From Panopea generosa (lineage: Eukaryota; Mollusca; Bivalvia; Adapedonta; Hiatellidae), in assembly GCA_029582155.1 (NCBI GenBank), contig CM055897.1, positions 19,085,535-19,149,534 on the forward strand: a DNA stretch of 64,000 nucleotides, in the 5' to 3' direction. The notes under the pieces were generated by a model, which saw nothing but the letters and a program-made list of their open reading frames with translations, was not told the DNA's origin and did no database searches. Each line of letters opens with the position of its first letter. Position 1 is the first letter of the stretch. Shown piece by piece: positions 1-12,190 of this stretch. The position numbers and the translations under genes were made by a program.

Positions 1-27
1 TATTTGCCATAGACGCAGCAACAAATA

Positions 28-800
28 CGAGGGGTATTCAAAATGTATTGTGTATGTATAAGTCGCGCAAATTTCACCTGAACTTTTGCATTGACATTTA
101 TGAGCATGCATAGCTCTAGTCAATACCATCACAGTTATATATATACATGTATCTGCTGAAACACGGGATTCCAGAGTTATAGTCATTTCAATACAGGCTG
201 TCGTTTACCATTATTGTAAAATGATTGGGAAACGAGAAGCAAATAATGTGAAAGTTCGTACTCAACTCGGTGATTCTCTAAAATATAATTTTGATGAAAT
301 CACATAGGTTTATCGGTTGACGAACTCGTTATACAGTGTATGAGACAGTTCATAGATGGAAAAAGTAAAAGATTATGATGTCTTTTAGAAATGCAGCAAA
401 ATCTGCTATGCCAATGAAAGCAACACCTAAGAAAATCGTGTCAAAACTTAGAAAAATTGTTCGAAATGATGCGCGATATAAAGTGCGTGATTAGCAAAAA
501 ATGCCGGCATTTCATTATCGTCTGTTCATGTCATTCTCAGAAAAATCATAGAACATTTCTGCTAGGTGGGAGCTCCACTTGATGACTGACGACTAAAAGA
601 AGGCATGTGTTGAAACTGCTTAAAAACTTCTTAAAATGTCCCTGAATATTAATTTGGTGATGAAACCTGCAAACACTATTTCAATTCAGTGCGAAAGGTT
701 AGAAACAAAATATGGGGCGACCAAATATAGCAGAAAGGCAGTTATTGCCAAAACGGATCTTGAATGTTAAACATATTAAAGACTAAGAATCACCAGTATA
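28..800 (+). mobile_element. Decayed mariner (Tc1/mariner) transposon, 5' part
   Basis: The block opens after a TA with a mariner-like end (ACGAGGGGTATTCAAAA, 26-42). An ATG at 221 begins MIGKREANNVKVRTQLGDS, which matches the start of mariner helix-turn-helix transposases. Further pieces follow in order: NAAKSAMPMKATPKKIVSK, ARYKVRD, a remnant of the ARWxPHLLTDDQKKARVE motif (about 560-620), a remnant of the GDETWVHYF motif (655-690), and KIWA/PVIAKR-like residues near 705-760. The frame is interrupted by several stops and at least one frameshift. Similarity ends near 790, before the last catalytic aspartate and the 3' inverted repeat, so the element is 3'-truncated and dead. Family assignment is by motif recall. 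Confidence 0.85.
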
Positions 801-1420
801 AGATTACGCTCAGAATATCAAAAAGGGACAAACTATTGACTTTTCTTACACCGTGGCTGGTCCAATGGTTGCTTAACTTTTTCCGTTGAATTTAGATATC
901 CGTTATAGTATACATATATTATTAACGATTTTATGAGAAATTCACAGAAATATAGCATCATAATATCTATAATAATTGTAAAATCAGAATGTGATTTCAT
1001 TTGCTGAGAAAGTCCCATTCCACGCGAAACACCGGATTTCACCCTCGCTTCTGTCTTAGTTAACGTCAGCTGTCTTCCCGTTCCTGTGTAAACGACCGGA
1101 TGTATAAAGTTTATCCGCCACTATATATGCCTTCATCCCTTCTCGTCTCGCGTTAAGCATAACGGGAACAAACTGACGTCTGCATATCATGACTTCCGCG
1201 GGACCTTGCAAGCTTTCCGGCATTCTGTCGAATTGTTTCCCTCTCAGGGTTGTAAGCGAATTTGGCCACTGGCCTGTCTTTTGTTGATATCCAAATCTGA
1301 TAGTTTATTTAATGTCATATACACTGCAGATCCATGGTCTAAATATAATGAATACGTTTTATTTAGCTGGGCTTTTATATGTGAAGTAACTATAAGTTCC
1401 GTCTTATGTAATCATTTACC
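801..1420. other. Spacer, no recognised feature
   Basis: AT-rich DNA. Short open frames on both strands show no recognisable domain. Nothing else supported. Confidence 0.5.
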
Positions 1421-1950
1421 AAGTATCCGTGGCCGAGTGGTCTAAGGCACCGTCTCAAGATCACTTACCTCTCACCGCTAAGGTCGTAGGTTCAAGTACA
1501 GCTCACTCCAAAAAAATATTTATGTGAGGAAGTTTCCAGTTACTTGCGGAAGGACGGAGGTTCTACTCAACCTGACTCAGTCTGAGGTCTTCCTCCACCA
1601 TTTAAACTGGATATGCCATATATAACCTGACTCAGTCTGAGGATTTCCTCCGCCAGTAAAACTGGATATGCAATATATAACCTGATTCAATCTGGGGTCT
1701 TCCTCCATCGGTAAAACTGGATATGACATATATAACCTGACAAGGTCTGAGGTCTTCCTCCACCAGTAAAACTGGATATGCCATATATAGCCTGACTCAA
1801 TCTGGGCTATTCCTTCACCAGTAAAACTGGATATGTCATATATAATCTGACTCAATCTGGGGTCTTCCTCCACCAGTAAAACTGGATATGCCATATATAA
1901 CCTGAAATGTGTTGAAATTGGCGTTAGACCCCATTCAAAAAACATATTGC
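1421..1950 (+). mobile_element. tRNA-derived SINE (family 1) with amplified tail
   Basis: The head (1424-1505) looks like a Leu/Ser-type tRNA: A box GTGGCCGAGTGGTCTAAGG is nearly intact (1429-1446) and a B-box-like GGTTCAAGTACAGC follows at about 1490. The body reads TTTATGTGAGGAAGTTTCCAG and so on. The tail unit, ending AAAACTGGATATGCCATATATAACCTGA in spirit, is repeated here about six times, against once in the other copies of this family (13,871; 25,274; 26,020). The 3' end near 1915-1945 (GACCCCATT then A-rich) matches the end of the 13.9-kb copy (AACCCCATT). Confidence 0.85.
1567..1900 (+). repeat. About 55-bp tandem repeat inside the SINE tail, 6 copies
   Basis: Units start near 1567, 1623, 1679, 1734, 1790 and 1845, each of the type CTGACTCAATCTGGGGTCTT followed by CCTCCACCAGTAAAACTGG and ATGCCATATATAA. 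A 122-codon open frame on the minus strand is only a by-product of the repeat period. Confidence 0.85.
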
Positions 1951-3202
1951 TGTTGTATATAATTAAAGTCTTTTTCCTTCTGGCAACAGTTGTTTTTACG
2001 TTGATGCAATAAAACAGTAGTGAACTTGCATCTGCTTTACGGGTCCATCAAAATTAGATAAAGTAAATATTACTAACTGATAAATTAAATAGTTTTAATC
2101 AATAAAGAAATTATCCTTAATCAATAAAATAATTATCTTTAAAAATAAACACATCGATATTCTTCTGAATGACGCTAAATATTCAATCAATCCGTCAATC
2201 AACAAATGTCTTAAAAACACTAACCGACTCCTGTAAACGTACAGAATTTGTGCCTATCCAAATATACTTAGTTTCCAATTGACACTGTTTACGCTCGGCG
2301 TTGTAAGTGAGTTAAGATTCGTGCGGTTAATCGGTCGTAACATTTATACTGCTGTTGCATAGGCGTATGATCACGTGGGATTGGTGAAGCCCAAAATAGT
2401 GATAGAAATGGCAAGTATTGCCTGAACTGGGAACAAAATCAATTTTGTCCTAAATGGTACTTTTTAATTTTGTTCAGCTATTATTTTCTTATTTCGGTAA
2501 TAATTAGGCCTGGCCCACTTGTCTATTTTAGTAAGCTGACATGAGTAGAAATATCTTACAATCTTGACGTAATTCCTTCATTGAACGTATATTTAGTTTG
2601 CTGTTCCGATAATCGATTTAAACATATGAATACAATGAAATAATGCCGGAATAATACATTTGATAATAGATGAATTAAACATGTTTATATAAACTGATTA
2701 AATTAATATTATAAATATAAAGAATGGATGTGTAGGAAATTTATGAGAAATAATCTTACATGTAACGAATAAAGTTCACATGAACCTATTGGGAGTTCAT
2801 TTACTCTGCACGTGGTACAATTAAGATTATATAGCATGTGCGATGAATAAATGAAATGTATTCCATAATTAAATGCTATACGTAAGTTACATTGTAAACA
2901 ACACTTCGTATTTACGTTCATTTTTCAACACATAACATTATGTACTGTAATAATTGAATGATTGGATGGATGATTTTGACTGAGTATTAAGTGATTTACA
3001 AGGATACGAGTAAAACTAGTTTCCTTTTGCACACCAAATACTGCATTTAAATCAGTGGACCAAGACCATTGACATTCTTGTTATCATTGCAGGCAAATGT
3101 ATCGTTACAGACAAAACTCTAACAGTAAATCTTGCATCAGAACAGTTTGGTACCTAATTAACAAATTGTGGTCCACAAAGTATTCCTCTTAATTCTTAAA
3201 TG
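1951..3202. other. AT-rich spacer
   Basis: No coding, RNA or repeat signal that I can support. Runs of AATTA and TAAATT are common. Short open frames look random. Confidence 0.5.
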
Positions 3203-3672
3203 GCATAGTGCCACCATTGCAAAAAGGAAGTGCTTCCGTGGGGTAGTCGCATAATGGCGGTTGTAAATAATCCTCAATTCTTCTTCTTTAAAAATGCATT
3301 TTCCTATTTTTAATGCTCATTTTTTTATTTGAATGGCATTATTGATGTATTTTGAACATTTTGATAGCATTGTCATGTTTGAATTGTGAATTTAGAAAAA
3401 AAAAAATGATGCTTGGAAATTGGGGTATGAATTCATGATTTCGGAAGTCTACTTTCACTTTGTCACCAGTGTACACACTGAGCAGGAAAAAAAATCTCTT
3501 ATATGACACATGACCCCTACTTTTCTCATCATATTTTGATAGTGCAGAGGTTGACAAATAGTAAAATGTAGGTTTCACTTCTTTCATTTGGGACCCTCTA
3601 TGAATGACAAGCCTTCAAACTTTTATTATTTACTATAGAATAAAGAACAAAAATCAATGGTGGGGTTACACC
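3203..3672 (+). repeat. Dispersed repeat, about 470 bp, left flank of the satellite array
   Basis: This block recurs at 22,553-23,023 with the same order of motifs (GCATAGTGCCACC, GGAAGTGCTTCCGTGGGGTA, GTCGCATAATGGCGG, GATTTCGGAAGTCTACTTTC, AAAAATCAATGGTGGG, TTACACCT). It is therefore a mobile or duplicated element of unknown class. Its first 80 bp also reappear at 7541-7620, directly after the array. It contains no convincing reading frame. Confidence 0.8.
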
Positions 3673-6600
3673 TATAAGAGAGACTTGAGTGAAATGGGGG
3701 TGATTTTCCAAAATGTTAATTGTAGGTAAAATAACCTCTTTTTTACACTCTCATAGTATTAAATGACAAATTGGAGACATTTGCTTCATAAAAAAACACA
3801 TTTTGGCAAGTGTATGTCTCAAATAAAGCATATATGTGCATATTTACATTGAAATTTCATGAAAAATCACAAAATTTTGAAGATTTTTTATTTTGGATGA
3901 TTTAAATGTGCAATTTTTAGCATGTACATTGTATTGAATAATGTATTTTGGTAAGATAATGTCTTCAGTGTATCATGAGACTATTTTGGTGTAAAAAATT
4001 TAATGGAATTAGGTAAAAAAAAATTTTTTTGGTAAAATTAGTCAAACACATCAAAATTGCATGTCGGTCAACATCTCGCGCCTGTATATAATGATCATGT
4101 AAAAAGTGGTATTTTGACAAAAGTTTCAGTATTTAATGCCCGCAACTTGGCAGTATGACTTCAAATTGGTAGTACTTAGTAAAAATGAGGTAATTATGAA
4201 ATTAAAAAAAAAAAGAGTTTCCTTATAAGAGAGACTTGAGTGAAATGGGGTTGATTTTCCAAAATGTTAATTGTAGGTAAAATAACCTCTTTTTTACACT
4301 CTCATAGTATTAAATGACAAATTGGAGACATTTGCTTCATAAAAAAAACACATTTTGGCAAGTGTATGCCTCAAATAAAGCATACATGTGCATATTTACA
4401 TTGAAATTTCATGAAAAATCACAAAATTTTGAAGATTTTTTATTTTGGATGATTTAAATGTGCAATTTTTAGCATGTACATTGTATTTAATAATGTATTT
4501 TGGTAAGATAATGTCTTCAGTGTATCATGAGACTATTTTGGTGTAAAAAATTTAATGGAATTAGGTAAAAAAGAAATGTTTTTGGTAAAATTAGTCAAAC
4601 ACATCAAAATTGCATGTCGGTCAACATCTCGTGCCTGTATATAATGATCATGTAAAAAGTGGTATTTTGACAAAAGTTTCAGTATTTAATGCCTGCAACT
4701 TGGCAGTATTACTTCAAATTGGTAGTACTTAGTAAAAATGAGGTAATTATGAAATTAAAAAAAAAAAGAGTTTCCTTATAAGAGAGACTTGAGTGAAATG
4801 GGGGTGATTTTCCAAAATGTTAATTGTAGGTAAAATAACCTCTTTTTTACACTCTCATAGTATTAAATGACAAATTGGAGACATTTGCTTCATAAAAAAA
4901 CACATTTTGGCAAGTGTATGCCTCAAATAAAGCATATATGTGCATATTTACATTGAAATTTCATGAAAAATCACAAAATTTTGAAGATTTTTTATTTTGG
5001 ATGATTTAAATGTGCAATTTTTAGCATGTACATTGTATTGAATAATGTATTTTGGTAAGATAATGTCTTCAGTGTATCATGAGACTATTTTGGTGTAAAA
5101 AATTTAATGGAATTAGGTAAAAAAAAATTTTTTTTGGTAAAATTAGTCAAACACATCAAAATTGCATGTCGGTCAACATCTCGCGCCTGTATATAATGAT
5201 CATGTAAAAAGTGGTATTTTGACAAAAGTTTCAGTATTTAATGCCTGCAACTTGGCAGTATGACTTCAAATTGGTAGTACTTAGTCAAAATGAGGTAATT
5301 ATGAAATTAAAAAAAAAAAGAGTTTCCTTATAAGAGAGACTTGAGTGAAATGGGGGTGATTTTCCAAAATGTTAATTGTAGGTAAAATAACCTCTTTTTT
5401 ACACTCTCATAGTATTAAATGACAAATTGGAGACATTTGCTTCATAAAAAAACACATTTTGGCAAGTGTATGCCTCAAATAAAGCATATATGTGCATATT
5501 TACATTGAAATTTCATGAAAAATCACAAAATTTTGAAGATTTTTTATTTTGGATGATTTAAATGTGCAATTTTTAGCATGTACATTGTATTGAATAATGT
5601 ATTTTGGTAAGATAATGTCTTCAGTGTATCATGAGACTATTTTGGTGTAAAAATTTTTTTGGAAGTAGGTAAAAAAAAATTTTTTTGGTAAAATTAGTCA
5701 AACACATCAAAATTGCATGTCGGTCAACATCTCGCGCCTGTATATAATGATCATGTAAAAAGTGGTATTTTGACAAAAGTTTCAGTATTTAATGCCCGCA
5801 ACTTGGCAGTATGACTTCAAATTGGTAGTACTTAGTAAAAATGAGGTAATTATGAAATTAAAAAAAAAAAGAGTTTCCTTATAAGAGAGACTTGAGTGAA
5901 ATGGGGTTGATTTTCCAAAATGTTAATTGTAGGTAAAATAACCTCTTTTTTACACTCTCATAGTATTAAATGATAAATTGGAGACATTTGCTTCATAAAA
6001 AAAACACATTTTGGCAAGTGTATGCCTCAAATAAAGCATACATGTGCATATTTACATTGAAATTTCATGAAAAATCACAAAATTTTGAAGATTTTTTATT
6101 TTGGATGATTTAAATGTGCAATTTTTAGCATGTACATTGTATTGAATAATGTATTTTGGTAAGATAATGTCTTCAGTGTATCATGAGACTATTTTGGTGT
6201 AAAAAATTTAATGGAATTAGGTAAAAAAAAAATGTTTTTGGTAAAATTAGTCAAACACATCAAAATTGCATGTCGGTCAACATCTCGTGCCTGTATATAA
6301 TGATCATGTAAAAAGTGGTATTTTGACAAAAGTTTCAGTATTTAATGCCTGCAACTTGGCAGTATTACTTCAAATTGGTAGTACTTAGTAAAAATGAGGT
6401 AATTATGAAATTAAAAAAAAAAAGAGTTTCCTTATAAGAGAGACTTGAGTGAAATGGGGGTGATTTTCCAAAATGTTAATTGTAGGTAAAATAACCTCTT
6501 TTTTACACTCTCATAGTATTAAATGACAAATTGGAGACATTTGCTTCATAAAAAAACACATTTTGGCAAGTGTATGCCTCAAATAAAGCATATATGTGCA

Positions 6601-7535
6601 TATTTACATTGAAATTTCATGAAAAATCACAAAATTTTGAAGATTTTTTATTTTGGATGATTTAAATGTGCAATTTTTAGCATGTACATTGTATTGAATA
6701 ATGTATTTTGGTAAGATAATGTCTTCAGTGTATCATGAGACTATTTTGGTGTAAAAAATTTAATGGAATTAGGTAAAAAAAAATTTTTTTGGTAAAATTA
6801 GTCAAACACATCAAAATTGCATGTCGGTCAACATCTCGCGCCTGTATATAATGATCATGTAAAAAGTGGTATTTTGACAAAAGTTTCAGTATTTAATGCC
6901 TGCAACTTGGCAGTATGACTTCAAATTGGTAGTACTTAGTAAAAATGAGGTAATTATGAAATTAAAAAAAAAAAGAGTTTCCTTATAAGAGAGACTTGAG
7001 TGAAATGGGGTTGATTTTCCAAAATGTTAATTGTAGGTAAAATAACCTCTTTTTTACACTCTCATAGTATTAAATGACAAATTGGAGACATTTGCTTCAT
7101 AAAAAAAACACATTTTGGCAAGTGTATGCCTCAAATAAAGCATACATGTGCATATTTACATTGAAATTTCATGAAAAATCACAAAATTTTGAAGATTTTT
7201 TATTTTGGATGATTTAAATGTGCAATTTTTAGCATGTACATTGTATTGAATAATGTATTTTGGTAAGATAATGTCTTCAGTGTATCATGAGACTATTTTG
7301 GTGTAAAAAATTTAATGGAATTAGGTAAAAAAAAAATGTTTTTGGTAAAATTAGTCAAACACATCAAAATTGCATGTCGGTCAACATCTCGTGCCTGTAT
7401 ATAATGATCATGTAAAAAGTGGTATTTTGACAAAAGTTTCAGTATTTAATGCCTGCAACTTGGCAGTATTACTTCAAATTGGTAGTACTTAGTAAAAATG
7501 AGGTAATTATGAAATTAAAAAAAAAAGAGTTTCCT
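3673..7535 (+). repeat. Satellite array, 7 units of about 552 bp
   Basis: Units begin (TATAAGAGAGACTTGAG) at 3673, 4224, 4777, 5329, 5880, 6433 and 6984, and the array ends at 7535, so spacing is 551-553 bp. Units are nearly identical and end in poly-A followed by GAGTTTCCT. Two subtypes are visible. Type A has ATGGGGGTGATT, CATATATGTGC, TCTCGCGCC and GTATGACTTC. Type B has ATGGGGTTGATT, CATACATGTGC, TCTCGTGCC and GTATTACTTC. The order is A-B-A-A-B-A-B. No open reading frame spans a unit. Confidence 0.95.
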
Positions 7536-7540
7536 TATAG

Positions 7541-7620
7541 GCATAGTGCCACCATTGCAAAAAGGAAGTGCTTCCGTGGGATAGTCGCATAATGGCGGTT
7601 GTTAATAATCCTCAATTCTT
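7541..7620 (+). repeat. 80-bp direct repeat of 3203-3282
   Basis: Nearly identical to the head of the left flanking repeat (GCATAGTGCCACCATTGC through CCTCAATTCTT). It lies immediately after the last satellite unit and stops abruptly where a minisatellite begins. The two copies bracket the array. Confidence 0.9.
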
Positions 7621-7843
7621 TAGTATTCATATCTGAATGTATTTACAGGTATCCGACTCTATTATTTGTATTTGACAGTATTCATATCTCAGTATATTTA
7701 CAGGTATCTGAGTCTATTATTTGTATTTGACAGTATTCATATCTGAGAATATTTAGATAATTAACAGTTATCTGACTCTATTGTTTATATTTTACAGTAT
7801 TCATATCTGAGTATATTTACAGGTATCTGACCCTATTATTTGT
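7621..7843 (+). repeat. Minisatellite, about 4 units of 56-66 bp
   Basis: Repeated motif TAGTATTCATATCTGAGTAT followed by TTTACAGGTATCTGACTCTA and TTATTTGTATTTGA. The third unit has a short insertion. Confidence 0.85.
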
Positions 7844-7846
7844 ATC

Positions 7847-8015
7847 AATGAAACTAGGACAAATGAACATCAATAATACAACTAGGACAACACCACATGG
7901 TCATTTAATTTGTCTTAATTATACAAATGATCAATAATTAGACAACTAAACATTAGTTTAACACTTATGTACTCAGTTAGTAGTTGGCACCATGTTTATT
8001 TGTCCTAGTTTCATT
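7847..8015. mobile_element. MITE-like element with 18-bp inverted ends
   Basis: AATGAAACTAGGACAAAT at 7847-7864 is the exact reverse complement of ATTTGTCCTAGTTTCATT at 7998-8015. The 169-bp interior is AT-rich and non-coding and contains a second internal ACTAGGACAA. The target duplication is unclear, so the superfamily is undetermined. Confidence 0.75.
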
Positions 8016-8769
8016 AAGTGTGTGACTTCCAAAATATAATCTCAAAATAGTGTGTGAAATGAAAATGAAATATATGTAATCCAGAAACGCAATTAAGATA
8101 TCTTTAAAAAATCGATTTGTGTAAATGTCCCGACAATACGTCGGAAACATGTACATTTAACAAAACATATTGAAAACTCAACATAGGCTTTGAAAGATAC
8201 TTGCATGGAAATGACAAAAAAGCAAACGAATGCAGGAGGTACATGTATAAAATTATTCTGTAACAGCTGAAGTAAATAACCAAAAACATCAACAGACAAT
8301 AATTACTGTACGGTATGAACATTCGACCTCAATATGTTACGTTTTCATATATATTCCTGTGCATGTCGAATCGAACGACTTCGAGTTATTTAAATAGCTA
8401 ATTAAGATATAGAAATTTAGGAATATGTTAGGAATAGTTCACGGTAACTCAACAAAATCGCTATTTGTAGTTTTACAGGTTAAACGTTAGATTCAAAAAA
8501 TATTTCAAATAATTCATCTGTAGGATAGTAAATATAATACAATATAGAGTTGATTTTCATGGTGATAATTGTATTTCTATGTTTAAAAAAGTATTATAAT
8601 TGAAAAAACAACATGTTTTTTAAATTGTATTATATTTATCTGAGGGATAAGTATTAATCTTAAAATATCAAAAAAAAATAAACGCGAATAAAATATCTTG
8701 AAAACAAAAAAAAATAACAATGCCACAGAAAAATCTGATATGATATCGGCATTATCGAACAAAGTTGAC
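8016..8769. other. AT-rich spacer
   Basis: No convincing gene. The last 150 bases could be the degraded upstream part of the following LINE, but no motif supports it. Confidence 0.4.
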
Positions 8770-11445
8770 ATGTATTATGAACTTCAATCGAATGCGGCTA
8801 AGATCAGGTCAAAAGCGAACTTTATTGAATGAAACGAAAAATCAACTAAATATTCTTTTAATCTCGAGAAAAAAAAGGAAATCAAAAGCTTTACTCAAAA
8901 ATAAAATGCACAAATGGTGATTTTAATTTATGACGTAAGCTCCATACTCAAGGAGCAAACAACATTCAATAAAAAAACCGTTTCGCTTCGGAATAAATCA
9001 ATATAAGTTCGGCGAACTCTCCTCTATCGAACTTAGAAAAAAAGTTAAAAAACATGATGCAGATAAACTTAACTCAAACATATCCTTATGTTAAAATAGA
9101 GACCGTAATTTTTAAATTCAAGAAAACAAATCCCCAGGAGAAGATGGAATTACTGCAGAATGGTACCAAACCTTTTGGCATCTGATAAAATACGAATTGT
9201 CATCAGTAATCAATGAAATACTTGAAGACAATACTCTATCTAGTTCCACGTGCAAAGGAGTACTCTCCTTTATTAACAAGAATGGCGAACGTGAAAATCT
9301 TAAGAGCTAGCGCCCTTTAACATTATCAAATGTTGACTACAAAATAATACCCAACTGTTTCTCTGAAAGAATTAAACCTCTATTACCGGAACCCATTCAC
9401 TCAAATCAAAAAGGAAACGTTAACGGCCAGTATAACAACGAAGCTAATCAGTTAAATCAAGATATAATAGAATACGTGGACAATGAAAACATTAACGGTA
9501 TTATAGTTTTTCTAGACCATACAAAGGCTTTCGATAGGGTGGAATGGAAATGGATTAACTTATGTTTAAATTGTTGCTTTAGTTTTGGTAAAAAATTCAC
9601 GAACTGGATTTTCAAGTTGTTAAAAACATCAAAACCGCTATACAAACTAATGGCTTTATATCAGAATATTTCGAGATATCGAGATCTATAAAGCAAGGTT
9701 GTCCGGTAGCGCCGATTTTATATATTCTTCAAGCTATACGGAATGATAATAATATAAACGGTATATTGCTTCCCGTCCTTAAAAATATACAACTTGAAAT
9801 CAAATTAAACCAATATGTTGACAACATGCAATTTTTTGCTAGAAACGAAAAATCATTGCTGTTCATATTTAAACAATTAGGAGTATATGTAAACGCATCA
9901 GGTGCTAAAATGAATAAAGATAAAATTCAAGGCCTCTTTACAGGAAGACTTAAAGATAAAACATCTACTTTCAAACAAATCAAATAGACCAAATCTAATG
10001 TGAAAACGCTAGCTGTATCCTATGGATACGACATTGATAATGATGCAATATGGCTAGATAAGATCAATAAAATAAAAACGTGTTTACAACTTGTCTGACC
10101 TATCAAGAAAAAGTTCTTATTTTGAAAACATGTGCATTATCTAAAAAAAATTTTGAATTAGAAATGCGAGGAATTCCAGATAAATATGCAAAAATTATGC
10201 TACACTTCATTTGGAAACAATAAAAAACCTTTAGTTTCGAAGTCAACATTATACTAAAACACTAAATATGGCGGACTTGGTATGATTAATCTTAATAATG
10301 CAATTCGATGTATGCAAATCATGACCATATATATAACATTTTAAATACGGAACCTGACCACTGGAATGCTATTGGAAACTATAATCTGAAATCTGCAGAC
10401 ATACAATTTGCACAAGACTACTTCTTATATCAATGCTCCTGTATTGAAGGTCTTCAATATCCAAATCAAAATCGAGAATCCGAATTCGACAAAAAGCAAT
10501 CTCTGCATGGGTATCATTTCGTAAATTATTTACAGTTACAAACATTGATCAGATCCGCAATATTGCACTTTTTGGAAATCATGAGAATACTTTTTTTAAA
10601 TAAACCTCTCTTTCTAAAATCATTTTCAAAAAGCAACAATAAAACACTATCCGATATATGGGATAGGAACGCAAGAACCTTTATTTCTGAAAACACGCTC
10701 CATGACAAGCTACTGTTCGCCGAAAACTGGATCGCCGAAAGGTCAATACTCAAAAAAAGCAGTTCCGCAAAAATTCATTAATGCCTTTAAGACAAATGAT
10801 TATCAAATAGAACAAAATTTAACAATTAATTTACTTATGAAAGACACACACATTCTAAATTTCAAGAAAGAACTTATTCCACCAAATAAACTCAAGACGA
10901 CGCAAATACTTGTCTTTACAAATTCGCTTAGCAATAAAAACCTGACACAAAATACAGAACTAAAATGGGAAGAGCAACTTTTAGTAAATTATGTCGAGTG
11001 GAAGCATATATGGATGAATATTAAAAGCTCGTACAGTTCCAACAAAGCCAAGTACTTCCAATGAAAATTTCTTCAAAATGTAATTTTTACGGAGCACAGA
11101 TTGAATATAATGCTATTATCGAACGGATTATGTAATATGTGCCAAAAGGAAAGAAAAACTTTTATCCATCTATTCTTTAGATGCAATAATATAAAACCCG
11201 TCATTAAATATCTAGAACTCATAATTAATGATATCATAGATATACTCGACATCAAACTGCGCAAATTGAGTTTCGATACAATAGCACTTGGCTTTTACAA
11301 ACCTCCTATGAAATGCAATATTTTAAATACTGTAATAATCGAAGCCAAGTGGCATATATGGAAATATAGGAACAGCTTAAAATTTGACAAAATGTCATTC
11401 TCGTCAATTATTATTCGCTCAATAACAGACCAACTAAAATAGCTT
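8770..11445 (+). pseudogene. Broken L1/Tx1-type LINE, reverse transcriptase and C-terminal region
   Basis: Pieces appear in the canonical order of an L1-group ORF2. They are AAKIRSKANFIE and KSTKYSFNLEKK (8798-8875), SPGEDGITAEWY...FW (9132-9180), RPLTLSNVDYKII (9310-9350), the palm motif FLDHTKAFDRVEW (9510-9548), a stretch near 9700 after KQGCPVAP, QYVDNMQFFARNEKS (9801-9850; the catalytic YxDD box reads YVDN), and a CCHC-like NMCQKERKTFIHLFFRC (11,134-11,185). No endonuclease domain is seen, so the copy is 5'-truncated. Several stops and frameshifts make it inactive. Assignment to the L1/Tx1 group rests on the SPGxDGxTxEFY and FW motifs plus the C-terminal zinc knuckle. Confidence 0.85.
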
Positions 11446-12040
11446 AATCCCAGGCGAGAAAATAAAACCGCGATTAAGTATTTACCAGACTTGCAGACGA
11501 CAAATGCGTAATCTGACGATAACCACACCTGTATAATAATTTATCCTTTACCGACATAAATCGTGTAATAAGTGCTCAATTATAAAAATAGTTGTGTATG
11601 TAGATGAAGCCATGATACACCCATGTTTTTTTCATGCAACCTACAATATCTTACTTGAATATTAGTGAATGTATTTTAAATAATTAAAGTGATATTTAAT
11701 GTTCGGATTAGACATTAGCTACATAACATCATTGGCTTTCGTTTCGACAAGGACAATGAATGGGTAACCGGTTGTGAACAAACTGGAACACTGTACATCC
11801 TCTCATTTTCTTAAGCCGCCCCTCATCATCTGATTATACACATTCTTACTAGTAAGACGATATGCAGATGAGAGGAAGGCGATACATAGACATATATGTC
11901 CTATACCAAGACGGAAGAAGAGTTAATAAATGAATGAGTGGATGAACGAATGAATCACTGTGATTCATTCACTAAACGTATATACGAACGAATAAAAGAA
12001 TGAAAAACGAATGAATGAGCTGACGAATGAACGACAGAAC
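11446..12040. other. Spacer, probable LINE 3' remnant then unknown
   Basis: The first part could be the LINE 3' UTR. No poly-A tail or target duplication is evident. Degenerate GAATGAA motifs begin near 11,930 and lead into the microsatellite. Confidence 0.4.
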
Positions 12041-12056
12041 ATATGCGTGAATGAAT

Positions 12057-12190
12057 GTTAACAAATGAATGAATGAATGAATGAATGAATGAATGAATGA
12101 ATGAATGAATGAATGAACGAACGAATGAATGAATGAATGAATGAATGAATGAATGAATGAATGAATTAATTAATTAATGAATGAATGAAC
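12057..12190 (+). repeat. (GAAT)n microsatellite
   Basis: Nearly perfect GAAT/ATGA tetranucleotide run interrupted by ACGAACGA and TTAATTAA. Degenerate copies extend upstream to about 11,930. Confidence 0.95.

Noticed and set aside
1577-1945. 122-aa minus-strand repeat protein
   Set aside because: It is the translation of the SINE tail repeats. Units vary without codon-like constraint.
3673-7535. CRISPR-like array
   Set aside because: The repeat is 552 bp with no spacers, in a eukaryotic context.
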